64,000 nt of DNA from Pseudomonas mucoides. GTDB lineage: Bacteria > Pseudomonadota > Gammaproteobacteria > Pseudomonadales > Pseudomonadaceae. Numbering within the stretch: position 1 is the stretch's first letter; each line of letters starts with the position of its first letter. The notes below the pieces were generated by a model. The model was not told where the DNA came from. It made no database searches and saw only the letters and a list, made by a program, of their open reading frames with translations. The stretch spans positions 62,001 to 126,000 of the forward strand of contig NZ_JACOPW010000004.1 in the NCBI RefSeq assembly GCF_015461845.1, written 5' to 3'. Below, piece by piece: positions 31,074 through 39,382 of this stretch. The translations under genes and the position numbers were made by a program.

Positions 31074-31163
31074 GGGCTTCTCCTTTTCGCATGCTGTATT
31101 CCGATAACAATGCAGCGCACCATTGTTATTGCTATTTAACCTCCCTACTAAAGCATCTGGCTA

Positions 31164-31180
31164 CTGTCAGAAATAACAGG
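31164..31180 (-). promoter_or_regulatory. Candidate Tc operator, copy 2 (before the 116-aa gene)
   Basis: On the minus strand this reads CCTGTTATTTCTGACAG. Its proximal edge is 91 bp before the start of the 116-residue gene. It matches copies 1 and 3 at the CCTGT and CTGACAG arms. Confidence 0.5.
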
Positions 31181-31459
31181 TGGTTACTCGACAACCCGGA
31201 AATTAGTTACCGTCTGTCGGTATTTATCAATGATCACCACTGGTAGTTGGCTGTATTGACTTGCGGCACTGCTCTCTGATCCGTAAGACCCACTTTCTAG
31301 TGAGACTTTTGTTCTTACAACTCCCTGCCGCTCCATCTGCTTAACAGCCTCGAAGACAAGACACGCGATGTGGCCGTGGTGATTTGTCAGTTGATTGAGT
31401 GGGGGGTGTTGCGGGCGGGGAAGTCACTGAGTCGTTGCTTTGGGTTGTCTGTACTGACG

Positions 31460-31555
31460 CCATCGCGAGCAGGCTCGCTCCCACAGTTGATAGGGTGATC
31501 ACAAACCGTGTGTTTGCCGCCGATCCATTGTGGGAGCAAGCCTGCTCGCGATGAC
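31460..31555. repeat. REP pair
   Basis: CATCGCGAGCAGGCTCGCTC from 31461 and GGGAGCAAGCCTGCTCGCGA from about 31532 are inverted copies just past the end of the PilZ gene. Confidence 0.9.
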
Positions 31556-31563
31556 GATTCAAC

Positions 31564-31923
31564 TCACGCCGACGCCGGCATCGGCTGAAAACTGAAGTAC
31601 TGCGTCAGCGCCTCCACCAATTGCCCATACTCCGGCGGTGCCCGTTGCAGGCTGAACCCGGCGTCGTAATGGTGGGGGGTTGCGTCTTCATGGCACCACA
31701 GGCAACACGCCGTGAGGTCGATGACCTGCTGGCAACCGTCGGTGGCGGGGATTTTCAGACGCAGGTCAAAGTCGACACCCACCATCATGGGCAACTGACT
31801 GATGAGCATCAGCCCGTCTGCAGACACGTTGCCGAGAAAGCCGATGGGTTTGTCGGTGACGCTGTTGAACACTCTCAAAAAATACGGCAGCTGATGCCGC
31901 TCGATCCGGCGGTCGGTAAACAT
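31564..31923 (-). CDS. PilZ domain c-di-GMP-binding protein
   Basis: The product has a single PilZ domain with both c-di-GMP signatures: the basic N-terminal RRIERHQ (RxxxR type) and GNVSADGL (N-x-S-x-x-G). A beta-barrel follows (VDFDLRLKIP, VIDLTACCLWCHEDA, HYDAGFSLQ). The ATG at 31923 gives 119 residues. No good ribosome site stands before it and an AAGGG farther upstream hints at a slightly earlier non-ATG start. PilZ proteins bind c-di-GMP and alter motility or exopolysaccharide; the diguanylate cyclase SadC is encoded 4 kb away. Confidence 0.85.
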   Translation of the reverse strand: MFTDRRIERHQLPYFLRVFNSVTDKPIGFLGNVSADGLMLISQLPMMVGVDFDLRLKIPATDGCQQVIDLTACCLWCHEDATPHHYDAGFSLQRAPPEYGQLVEALTQYFSFQPMPASA

Positions 31924-32159
31924 GCGCAAATGGCCCAGCAAGGCCCTTAAGCAGGGCCGCACTAATGCTTCGGAACGGGCTCTTCCATTTCGTCCATGGA
32001 AGTGAACACGCTCTCCCCGTTCCCGGTGCGACAGTCCGTGCAACCGCTGACGCTTACTCCTGCCGATCACAGGTATGACCTCGGCTTTAAAGGCAAGGCT
32101 CTAAAACCGATCTCCTGGACTATAGCTCACCCCCGCCGAGCGGCCAGGGAAAACGGCAA

Positions 32160-32534
32160 TCAGTACGTCGCCGGGCGTGGGCTCGCAGCGTTGCGCAGTG
32201 GGTAATGGCCCGTACTCTGCAGGGTTTCCAGACGAGCGCGGGCGCGGTAGGCGTATTCGCTTTGCGGGTAGGTGGCAATGATGTACTGGTAAGTCTGCGC
32301 CGCATCGACGAACAGCATCTGCCGTTCCAGGCACTGGCCGCGCATCATCGACACTTCTGGCCACACATAAGGCCGCGCACGGCTGGAGCGCTCGACTTTC
32401 GACAGTTCGAGCATGACCTGCTCGCAATTGCCACGATCGTAGGCGCTGTACGCGAGGTTTAAATGATGGTTCATCGACCAACGGGCACAACCCGTCACAC
32501 TGAGGGCAAGGACGGCAATGAGCGCAAATCGCAT
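32160..32534 (-). CDS. Tetratricopeptide repeat lipoprotein
   Basis: This 124-residue protein has a lipoprotein signal (MRFALIAVLALSVTGC, lipobox Cys16) and about two TPR-like helix pairs (LNLAYSAYDRGNCEQVMLELSKVE; MLFVDAAQTYQYIIATYPQSEYAYRARARLE). The ATG at 32534 is chosen because AGGAG precedes it and because the upstream extension destroys the signal peptide. It is expected to be anchored in the outer membrane, where such proteins scaffold complexes. No partner is evident; the pyruvate kinase gene is divergent. Confidence 0.85.
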   Translation of the reverse strand: MRFALIAVLALSVTGCARWSMNHHLNLAYSAYDRGNCEQVMLELSKVERSSRARPYVWPEVSMMRGQCLERQMLFVDAAQTYQYIIATYPQSEYAYRARARLETLQSTGHYPLRNAASPRPATY

Positions 32535-32692
32535 GGGGGGATCTCCTGTCTTGAGCGCTGTATCGGCCTGCTGGCGAAAATCTTCAGGAATGTTCATTTC
32601 AATAAACAAACGAAAAAGTAGTGCATACGAACAATGACTACACCCACGGAGCATAGTAGCCTCACTCAGCGCTTGAACTCAGGAGTCTTTGA

Positions 32693-34144
32693 ATGTCCGT
32701 CCGTCGTACCAAAATCGTCGCTACCCTTGGCCCGGCCAGTAACTCGCCGGAAGTTCTCGAACAGCTGATTCTGGCTGGCCTGGACGTCGCCCGCCTGAAC
32801 TTCTCCCACGGCACCCCCGACGAGCACAAGGCTCGCGCGAAGCTGGTGCGTGACCTCGCTGCCAAGCACGGCCGCTTCGTTGCCCTGCTGGGTGACCTGC
32901 AAGGCCCGAAAATCCGTATCGCCAAATTCGCCAACAAGAAGATCGAGCTGAAGATCGGTGATCAATTCACCTTCTCCACCAGCCATCCTCTGACCGAAGG
33001 CAACCAGCAAGTGGTCGGCATCGACTACCCGGACCTGGTCAAAGACTGCGGCGTGGGCGACGAGCTGCTGCTCGACGACGGTCGCGTGGTAATGCGCGTT
33101 GATACCGCCACCGCCACCGAGCTGAACTGCACCGTGCTGATCGGCGGTCCGCTGTCCGACCATAAAGGTATTAACCGTCGCGGCGGTGGCTTGACCGCAC
33201 CGGCCCTGACCGAGAAAGACAAGGCCGACATCAAGCTCGCTGCCGAGATGGAAGTCGACTACCTCGCCGTGTCCTTCCCGCGTGACGCCGCCGACATGGA
33301 ATACGCCCGTCAATTGCGCGACGAGGCCGGCGGTACTGCCTGGCTGGTGGCGAAGATCGAACGCGCCGAAGCCGTGGCTGACGACGAAACCCTCGACGCG
33401 CTGATCCAGGCGTCCGATGCGGTCATGGTTGCCCGTGGTGATTTGGGTGTGGAAATCGGCGACGCTGAGCTGGTGGGCATTCAGAAGAAAATCATTCTGC
33501 ACGCACGCCGCCACAACAAGGCTGTGATCGTGGCGACCCAGATGATGGAGTCGATGATCCAGAACCCGATGCCGACCCGCGCCGAAGTGTCCGACGTGGC
33601 CAACGCCGTGCTCGACTACACCGACGCCGTGATGCTTTCGGCCGAAAGTGCTGCCGGTCTGTACCCGCTGGAAGCTGTTCAGGCGATGGCGCGCATCTGC
33701 GTCGGCGCTGAAAAGCACCCGACCAGCAAGACTTCCAGCCACCGTATCGGCAAAGTGTTCGAAAGCTGCGACCAGAGCATCGCGCTGGCGGCCATGTACA
33801 CCGCCAACCACTTCCCGGGCGTGAAAGCGATCATCGCCCTGACCGAAAGTGGCTACACGCCGTTGATCATGTCGCGCATCCGCTCTTCGGTGCCGATCTA
33901 CGCGTTCTCCCCACACCGCGAAACCCAGGCCCGCGCGGCCATGTTCCGTGGTGTCTACACCGTACCGTTCGACCCGGCATCGCTGCCGCCTGAGCAAGTC
34001 AGCCAGGCCGCGATCGACGAGTTGCTCAAGCGCGGCGTTGTGGAGAAAGGCGACTGGGTCATCCTGACCAAAGGCGACAGCTACCACACCATCGGCGGCA
34101 CCAACGGGATGAAAATCCTGCACGTTGGCGACCCGATGGTCTGA
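32693..34144 (+). CDS. pykA: Pyruvate kinase (PykA type)
   Basis: Pyruvate kinase converts phosphoenolpyruvate and ADP to pyruvate and ATP. The 483-residue chain contains all hallmark segments: TKIVATLGPAS, LNFSHGTPDEH, LLGDLQGPKIR, AKIERAEAV with the catalytic Lys, MVARGDLGVEIG, and TQMMESMIQNPMPTRAEVSDVANAVLD. The C-terminal allosteric domain is complete. It is monocistronic with a strong terminator and corresponds by position to PAO1 PA4329 pykA. Confidence 0.96.
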   Translation: MSVRRTKIVATLGPASNSPEVLEQLILAGLDVARLNFSHGTPDEHKARAKLVRDLAAKHGRFVALLGDLQGPKIRIAKFANKKIELKIGDQFTFSTSHPLTEGNQQVVGIDYPDLVKDCGVGDELLLDDGRVVMRVDTATATELNCTVLIGGPLSDHKGINRRGGGLTAPALTEKDKADIKLAAEMEVDYLAVSFPRDAADMEYARQLRDEAGGTAWLVAKIERAEAVADDETLDALIQASDAVMVARGDLGVEIGDAELVGIQKKIILHARRHNKAVIVATQMMESMIQNPMPTRAEVSDVANAVLDYTDAVMLSAESAAGLYPLEAVQAMARICVGAEKHPTSKTSSHRIGKVFESCDQSIALAAMYTANHFPGVKAIIALTESGYTPLIMSRIRSSVPIYAFSPHRETQARAAMFRGVYTVPFDPASLPPEQVSQAAIDELLKRGVVEKGDWVILTKGDSYHTIGGTNGMKILHVGDPMV

Positions 34145-34165
34145 GTGACCGGCCGCTGAAAAACA

Positions 34166-34197
34166 AAAGCCCCGCCATGTGAATGGCGGGGCTTTTT
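34166..34197 (+). terminator. Rho-independent terminator of pykA
   Basis: AGCCCCGCCAT, loop GTGA and ATGGCGGGGCT are followed by TTTTT, 24 bp after the pykA stop. Confidence 0.92.
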
Positions 34198-34228
34198 GCA
34201 TTCTGGTCAAACAGCTGGGTTGTCTGGG

Positions 34229-34335
34229 CGGGCCTCATCGCGGGCAAGCCCGGTTCCCACAGGTTTTGAGTCGAACTCCAGTTTGTGATCACTACCCACC
34301 ACTGTGGGAGCCGGGCTCGCCCGCGATGAGGCCGG
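34229..34335. repeat. REP pair (GCGGGCAAGCCCG type)
   Basis: Long inverted arms: GCCTCATCGCGGGCAAGCCC near 34232 and GGGCTCGCCCGCGATGAGGC near 34314, with matching CTGTGGG/CCCACAG sides. It lies between the convergent pykA and enoyl-CoA hydratase genes. Confidence 0.9.
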
Positions 34336-34351
34336 CCCAGTCACCGAAGAT

Positions 34352-35101
34352 TCAATGCCGCTTGATAAACCCGGTCAACGCCGCCAACGCTTCTGGCGAC
34401 CGCAGCCGCTGGGTGAATAACGCGCCCTCTTCTTCTATTACCTTGCGCAGCAATTCCCGGTCCGGCGCTTTCATCAATTGCTTGCTGATGCGCACCGCTT
34501 CCGGTGGCAACGATTCAAAGCGCAACGCCATCTCCCGCGCCTTGGCCAACGCCGCTTCGCCACTGCCCAACGCCTCGGTGGCAATTCCCCACTCGGCCGC
34601 TTGTACACCGCTGAACCCTTCACCCAGCAGCAACAATTCCGCCGCTTTGGCATGCCCAATCAAACGCGGCAGGAGCAGGCTGGAGCCGAATTCCGGACAC
34701 AACCCGAGATTGACGAACGGCATCCTCAGGCGAGCATCCCGACTGACATACACCAGATCGCAATGCAGCAGCATCGTCGTGCCAATCCCCACCGCCGCAC
34801 CCGCCACCGCAGCGATTACCGGTTTGCGGCATTCCAGCAAATTGAGCATGAAATGAAACACCGGGCTGTCGAGGTTGCCCGGCGGTTGCTGGATGAAGTC
34901 GGCGATGTCGTTGCCGGCGGTGAAGCACTCGGCGCTGCCGGCGATTAGCACGGCGTTGATTTCAGGGTCGGTGTCGGCCTGTTTCAGTGCTTCGGCCAAG
35001 AGGCTGTACATGGCGCGCGTCAGGGCGTTTTTCTTTTCGGGGCGATTCAGGCGCAGCGTCAGCACACCGCGTTCGCGTTCAATCTGGATGGCATCGGTCA
35101 T
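34352..35101 (-). CDS. Enoyl-CoA hydratase/isomerase family protein
   Basis: This 249-residue crotonase-fold protein has the oxyanion-hole segments AECFTAGNDIADF and VAGAAVGIGTTMLLHCDLVYVS, and the acidic residue in NLGLCPEFGSSLLLP typical of the isomerase/hydratase active site. The second catalytic Glu of strict hydratases is not evident in the AGAAVGIG region, so the activity may be isomerase-like. The order after pykA (hydratase, ferredoxin reductase, sadC, fumarase) equals PAO1 PA4330-PA4333. The substrate is unknown. Confidence 0.9.
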   Translation of the reverse strand: MTDAIQIERERGVLTLRLNRPEKKNALTRAMYSLLAEALKQADTDPEINAVLIAGSAECFTAGNDIADFIQQPPGNLDSPVFHFMLNLLECRKPVIAAVAGAAVGIGTTMLLHCDLVYVSRDARLRMPFVNLGLCPEFGSSLLLPRLIGHAKAAELLLLGEGFSGVQAAEWGIATEALGSGEAALAKAREMALRFESLPPEAVRISKQLMKAPDRELLRKVIEEEGALFTQRLRSPEALAALTGFIKRH

Positions 35102-35131
35102 GGTGGGTCTCGCGTCTGAAAAAATCAGCGC

Positions 35132-36067
35132 TCAACCACGAGGCAGGAACACATCGGCCAGCAGTTGATTGCGCGGCAAACCCGCGAGGTACAGGCGCCG
35201 GGAAAAGGCGTCGACACTGTCGGGGGCTCCGCAGACTAAGGCCAGGGTTTGCCGGGAGACAAGCCGCAGTTGCGCCAATGCCTGCGGCAACTCGGCCGGC
35301 GTCCAGTGTTCGACACTGAGGTTTTCACGGCCCTCGGCGATGGCTTGCAGGGGTTTGGCCAGGTAATGCTCATTGGCATCATGGGCAAGGTGAATGACGC
35401 GGATAGCGCCCTGATGATCCTGACGCAAGGCTTCGCGCAAGACTCCGAACAAAGGGCCAAGACCGGTGCCGGCGGCCAATAGCCACAGCGGTCGAGTGTG
35501 CCAGTCCGGATCGTAATGCAAGGCCCCGCCGCGCAGTTCGCCGAGGCGAATCGGGTCACCGATTTTCAGCTGACGGGCCGCATCGCTGAATGCCCCCGGC
35601 TGACGGCAATCCAGGTGAAATTCCAGAAAGCGGTCTTCTTCCGGCAGGCTGGCCAATGAATAAGGCCGCGCCACGTTGCCGGCCCACAACACCAGATGTT
35701 GCCCAGCGCTATAGCGCAGCGGACGCTCGGGGGTCAGACGCAAACGCAACACACTGGCGCTCAACCAATCCACGGCGGCCACCTCGGCCGGGCGACCGTC
35801 CTGTTGCGGGTCGAAGGTGTGCACGTGCAGGTCTTCGACTACCTGGCATTGGCATGCCAGGCGCCAGCCTTGTTGGCGCTGCTCGGCGCTCAAGGCATCC
35901 GGGCGGCTGTCGCCCGGCAACCCTTGCACACATTGCACCAGGCAGGCATGGCAACTGCCGGCGCGGCAACTGTAGGGCACCGGCACGCCGTTTTGATTCA
36001 AGGCGTCGAGCAGGTTGCTGCCCGGCGCCACCGTAAAGTGGCGCTCGCCGACGCGTAACTCAGGCAT
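35132..36067 (-). CDS. 2Fe-2S ferredoxin / FAD-binding reductase
   Basis: The product is 311 residues. The N-terminal plant-type ferredoxin domain has cluster ligands C34, C39, C42 and C72 (CRAGSCHAC then LACQC). The C-terminal FAD-binding part (RPYSLASL) and NAD-binding part (WLLAAGTGLGPLFGVL; LALVCGAPDSV) complete a ferredoxin-NAD reductase of the CDP-6-deoxy-glucose reductase/oxygenase-reductase type. No oxygenase partner is adjacent. The ATG at 36067 overlaps the end of sadC by 8 bp, suggesting co-translation with it. It may supply electrons to an unlinked acceptor. Confidence 0.9.
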   Translation of the reverse strand: MPELRVGERHFTVAPGSNLLDALNQNGVPVPYSCRAGSCHACLVQCVQGLPGDSRPDALSAEQRQQGWRLACQCQVVEDLHVHTFDPQQDGRPAEVAAVDWLSASVLRLRLTPERPLRYSAGQHLVLWAGNVARPYSLASLPEEDRFLEFHLDCRQPGAFSDAARQLKIGDPIRLGELRGGALHYDPDWHTRPLWLLAAGTGLGPLFGVLREALRQDHQGAIRVIHLAHDANEHYLAKPLQAIAEGRENLSVEHWTPAELPQALAQLRLVSRQTLALVCGAPDSVDAFSRRLYLAGLPRNQLLADVFLPRG

Positions 36068-37181
36068 CGACGTTCTCCCAGGCCGCCGCGCACCGGTTGC
36101 GCCCGTCACGCTTGGCGCGGTAAAGCGCCTGGTCCGCGCGCTGCAAGGCATCGTCGAGATCGTCGCCCAGTTCCAGCAACGTCATGCCCGCCGACAAGCT
36201 GAGATGGGCGACATTGAGGCCGATCAACTCGACATCGGTGAAGGCGATACGCAACCGTTCACAGCACGCGGTCAAGCGTTCGGCATCGCAATCGGGCACC
36301 AGCACCACAAATTCTTCGCCGCCATAACGCGCCAACACGTCGCCGTCGCGCAGGCATGCGGTCGCGACACCGGCAAAGGCTTGCAAGACCTGATCGCCCG
36401 CCGCATGGCCGTGCACATCGTTGATGCGTTTGAAGTGGTCAAGGTCGATCAAGGCAAGGCCATGCATCACGCCGGCGTCCATGGCATTGAGTTCGCGGGA
36501 GGCCAGGCGCAGAAAATGGCGGCGGTTGAACAGCCCGGTGAGTTCGTCGGTGGCGACCAGGTCTTCGAGCTGGCGCATCATCCCGCGCAGGGTGTCCTGG
36601 TGCGCTTGCAACGCGAAGCGCCGTTGCCGCATGCGTTGACGCGACGCCTGGACATAGCGGGCGTAGAGCACCAGCCAGATCAACACGATAAACAGCACAG
36701 ACACTTGCAACCCGGCCAGCGCCGGGTCGGGCAATTGAAAGCGGTAGCCCTCCCACAGCGTGATCGCGCTGAAACTGAAAAACACCAACAGCGCACACCG
36801 CACCAACGCTCGACGCGACAGATGGAACAGCCCGAACAGCAGAATCAGCACATAGAACACCAGGAACGCGCCGCGTGCTTCATCCAGATTGGCGATCAGC
36901 CAGGTTTGCCAGCCCAGCCCCATCAGCACTTGCACTTCGGTCAGGCTGGGGTCGGAAAAACGCAGGTTGCAGCCGCTGTAAAACACCGCGAACAACGCCG
37001 CCTGGCTGATGATCACCATGGCCGTGCCGACAGCAACACTGGTTGCGGGTTCGTTGTAGTGGCCGGTGAAAAATGCCAGCCACAGCAACATCAAAGCCAG
37101 GGCGTAAGTGCCGGCAGCGAGGGCAAAGCGTTTGAGTAAAAGCCGTTGGATGGCGTTATGGGTCAATCGTTGACTCACCAT
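36060..37181 (-). CDS. sadC: Membrane diguanylate cyclase SadC
   Basis: SadC makes c-di-GMP and promotes surface attachment and exopolysaccharide in Pseudomonas. The 373-residue chain has five or six membrane helices in residues 15-190 and a C-terminal GGDEF domain with the active-site motif GGEEF at 287-291. An intact inhibitory I-site RDGD stands at 278-281, five residues before it. DELTGLFNRRHF and DLDHFKRINDVHGHAAGD are also present. Its position between a ferredoxin reductase and a class I fumarase gene matches PAO1 PA4332 (sadC). Confidence 0.9.
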   Translation of the reverse strand: MVSQRLTHNAIQRLLLKRFALAAGTYALALMLLWLAFFTGHYNEPATSVAVGTAMVIISQAALFAVFYSGCNLRFSDPSLTEVQVLMGLGWQTWLIANLDEARGAFLVFYVLILLFGLFHLSRRALVRCALLVFFSFSAITLWEGYRFQLPDPALAGLQVSVLFIVLIWLVLYARYVQASRQRMRQRRFALQAHQDTLRGMMRQLEDLVATDELTGLFNRRHFLRLASRELNAMDAGVMHGLALIDLDHFKRINDVHGHAAGDQVLQAFAGVATACLRDGDVLARYGGEEFVVLVPDCDAERLTACCERLRIAFTDVELIGLNVAHLSLSAGMTLLELGDDLDDALQRADQALYRAKRDGRNRCAAAWENVDA

Positions 37182-37618
37182 GCGAAAAGAGGCTGTTTGA
37201 GTGTCCTACTCTACAGGCCGTCTGCCACTTTAGTGGCGAGCCGGACAAATGACCATTCAATTTTCGGGGCAAAAAACTGGCGTCAAAAGCATGGCCCGTT
37301 TTCCCTAAAATTCAACCCTTGCCCCGATCCCTGTAGCCGCTGGCGAAGCCTGCGGCTACAGGGATCGGGGCATTATGCGACCAACGATTGACTGCCGGCG
37401 CGTGTACCCGCCCGCGAGGCGCGGTATACTGCCGCGCCTTTTTAGCGTCGCGCCAGCAGCCCCGGCGTGCCCTGACTCTTCGAGCCAGCTTCAAGTTGGA
37501 AGCTCCAGGCAGCAAGCTCAAAGCAGTACACACACTGCTCTTGCTTGCCGCTTGTAGCTCAAAGGAAGCTAGCTCGAAGAGCTATTGAATGTTCCCGTCT
37601 TTTAGAGGAGCGCGACTC
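37182..37618. other. sadC/fumarase divergent intergenic region
   Basis: This 437 bp region holds a perfect inverted repeat (37320-37372, listed separately) and a stretch at about 37478-37590 of AGCTTCAAG/GCAGCAAGCTC-like repeats that are partly self-complementary, a form of decayed palindromic repeat common in this genus. The promoters of sadC and the fumarase gene must lie here. No gene was seen. Confidence 0.5.
37320..37372. repeat. Perfect 21-bp inverted repeat (REP-like)
   Basis: Arms GCCCCGATCCCTGTAGCCGC (37321-37340) and GCGGCTACAGGGATCGGGGC (37352-37371), each extended by one more paired base, flank an 11-base loop. The core differs from the other REPs in the window. Confidence 0.9.
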
Positions 37619-39142
37619 ATGACCGTGATCAAGCAAGACGACCTGATTCAGAGCGTTGCCGACGCCCTGCAGTTCATTTCCTATTACCACCCCGTTGACT
37701 TCATCCAGGCGATGCACGAAGCCTACCTGCGTGAAGAATCGCCGGCCGCCCGCGACTCCATCGCACAAATCCTGATCAACTCGCGCATGTGTGCCACCGG
37801 CCACCGCCCGATCTGCCAGGACACCGGCATCGTCACCGTGTTCGTTCGTGTGGGCATGGACGTACGTTGGGATGGCGCCACCATGGGCCTGGACGACATG
37901 ATCAACGAAGGCGTGCGCCGGGCTTACAACCTGCCGGAAAACGTTCTGCGTGCCTCGATCCTCGCCGACCCGGCGGGCGCTCGTAAAAACACCAAGGACA
38001 ACACCCCGGCCGTTATCCACTACTCCATCGTTCCGGGTAACACCGTGGAAGTGGACGTGGCAGCCAAGGGCGGCGGTTCCGAGAACAAGTCGAAAATGGC
38101 CATGCTCAACCCATCCGACTCGATCGTCGACTGGGTATTGAAGACCGTTCCGACCATGGGCGCCGGCTGGTGCCCACCGGGGATGCTCGGCATCGGCATC
38201 GGCGGCACCGCCGAGAAAGCCGCGGTGATGGCCAAGGAAGTGTTGATGGAATCCATCGACATTCACGAGCTGAAAGCGCGTGGTCCGCAGAACCGTATCG
38301 AAGAGATGCGTCTGGAGCTGTTCGAGAAGGTCAACCAACTGGGCATCGGCGCCCAGGGCCTGGGTGGCCTGACCACCGTGCTCGACGTGAAGATCATGGA
38401 TTACCCGACCCACGCCGCTTCCCTGCCGGTGTGCATGATCCCGAACTGCGCCGCCACCCGTCACGCGCACTTCGTGCTCGACGGTTCCGGCCCGGCCTCG
38501 CTGGAAGCGCCACCGCTGGACGCCTACCCGGAAATCGTCTGGGAAGCCGGCCCGTCGGCTCGTCGCGTCAACCTCGACACCCTGACCCCGGAAGAAGTGC
38601 AGAGCTGGAAGCCGGGCGAAACCGTCCTGCTCAACGGCAAGATGCTCACCGGTCGCGACGCCGCGCACAAGCGCATGGTCGAGATGTTGAACAAGGGTGA
38701 AACCTTGCCGGTGGACCTCAAGGGTCGCTTCATCTACTACGTCGGCCCGGTTGATCCGGTGCGCGAAGAAGTGGTGGGCCCTGCCGGTCCGACCACCGCC
38801 ACGCGGATGGACAAGTTCACCCGTCAGATCCTCGAGCAAACCGGTCTGTTGGGCATGATCGGCAAATCCGAGCGCGGCCCTACCGCTATCGAAGCGATCA
38901 AGGACCACAAAGCCGTTTACCTGATGGCAGTCGGCGGCGCGGCTTACCTGGTGGCGCAAGCCATCAAGAAATCCCGCGTTGTTGCCTTCGCCGAACTGGG
39001 GATGGAAGCCATCTACGAGTTCGACGTGAAAGACATGCCGGTGACGGTTGCGGTTGATAGCAAAGGCGAGTCGGTACACATCACCGGTCCTGCGATCTGG
39101 CAGAAGAAGATCAGTGAAAGTCTGGCGGTAGAAGTGCAGTAA
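37619..39142 (+). CDS. Class I (4Fe-4S) fumarate hydratase
   Basis: This 507-residue fused alpha/beta class I fumarase interconverts fumarate and malate in the TCA cycle. The 4Fe-4S ligands are visible as Cys in ICQDTGIVTVF, VCMIPNCAATRH and GAGWCPPGMLG. The C-terminal beta domain contains LLNGKMLTGRDAAHKRM and GPTTATRMDKF. The ATG at 37619 is chosen for its AGAGGAG ribosome site; a frame extension upstream is unlikely. It corresponds to PAO1 PA4333. Oxygen-labile class I enzymes usually coexist with the stable FumC in pseudomonads. Confidence 0.95.
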   Translation: MTVIKQDDLIQSVADALQFISYYHPVDFIQAMHEAYLREESPAARDSIAQILINSRMCATGHRPICQDTGIVTVFVRVGMDVRWDGATMGLDDMINEGVRRAYNLPENVLRASILADPAGARKNTKDNTPAVIHYSIVPGNTVEVDVAAKGGGSENKSKMAMLNPSDSIVDWVLKTVPTMGAGWCPPGMLGIGIGGTAEKAAVMAKEVLMESIDIHELKARGPQNRIEEMRLELFEKVNQLGIGAQGLGGLTTVLDVKIMDYPTHAASLPVCMIPNCAATRHAHFVLDGSGPASLEAPPLDAYPEIVWEAGPSARRVNLDTLTPEEVQSWKPGETVLLNGKMLTGRDAAHKRMVEMLNKGETLPVDLKGRFIYYVGPVDPVREEVVGPAGPTTATRMDKFTRQILEQTGLLGMIGKSERGPTAIEAIKDHKAVYLMAVGGAAYLVAQAIKKSRVVAFAELGMEAIYEFDVKDMPVTVAVDSKGESVHITGPAIWQKKISESLAVEVQ

Positions 39143-39162
39143 GCGCTTCATCGGGCCAAACA

Positions 39163-39204
39163 GCGGCCGGGTTGCCTGAAAAGGCGACCCGGCCGTTTTT
39201 TTTT
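39163..39204 (+). terminator. Rho-independent terminator of the fumarase gene
   Basis: CGGCCGGGTTGCC, loop TGAAAA and GGCGACCCGGCCG are followed by nine T. Confidence 0.93.
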
Positions 39205-39275
39205 GCCTGTGAATAACACCAATGGCATTGAACCCGTATTTTTTATAGCCATTCGATCTGGAAAAAAACCCTCTC

Positions 39276-39293
39276 CCTGTCAGATCTGACAGG
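39276..39293 (+). promoter_or_regulatory. Candidate Tc operator, copy 3 (before the tcaC-like gene)
   Basis: CCTGTCAGATCTGACAGG is a perfect 18-bp palindrome ending 90 bp before the tcaC-like ATG. A second short palindrome, CTGACTCAGTCAG, lies at 39322-39334. It matches the sites upstream of the Tc A locus 8 kb away. Confidence 0.6.
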
Positions 39294-39382
39294 TTACGTA
39301 CGGCTCCCCTCTTGTTAGCGTCTGACTCAGTCAGCGACACCATCGCCACGGACGAACGCCCGGCCAAAACAGGATCAGCCCC

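Larger units (their letters stand above)
31074..31563. other. Intergenic boundary between Tc A locus and core genes
   Basis: This region of 490 bp holds the promoter side of the Tc A locus (an AT-rich part to about 31300, with operator copy 2), an undistinguished stretch that can be read as LHLLNSLEDKTRDVAVVICQ on the plus strand without a start or ribosome site, and a REP pair. No gene is supported. Confidence 0.5.

Noticed and set aside
31287..31490. Plus-strand frame reading LHLLNSLEDKTRDVAVVICQ upstream of the PilZ gene end
   Set aside because: No start, no ribosome site and it runs into a REP; it may be a relic but no family is recognisable.
32666..34210. Long open frame antisense to pykA
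   Set aside because: pykA is complete on the other strand; the frame is a codon-bias shadow that even runs through the pykA terminator.
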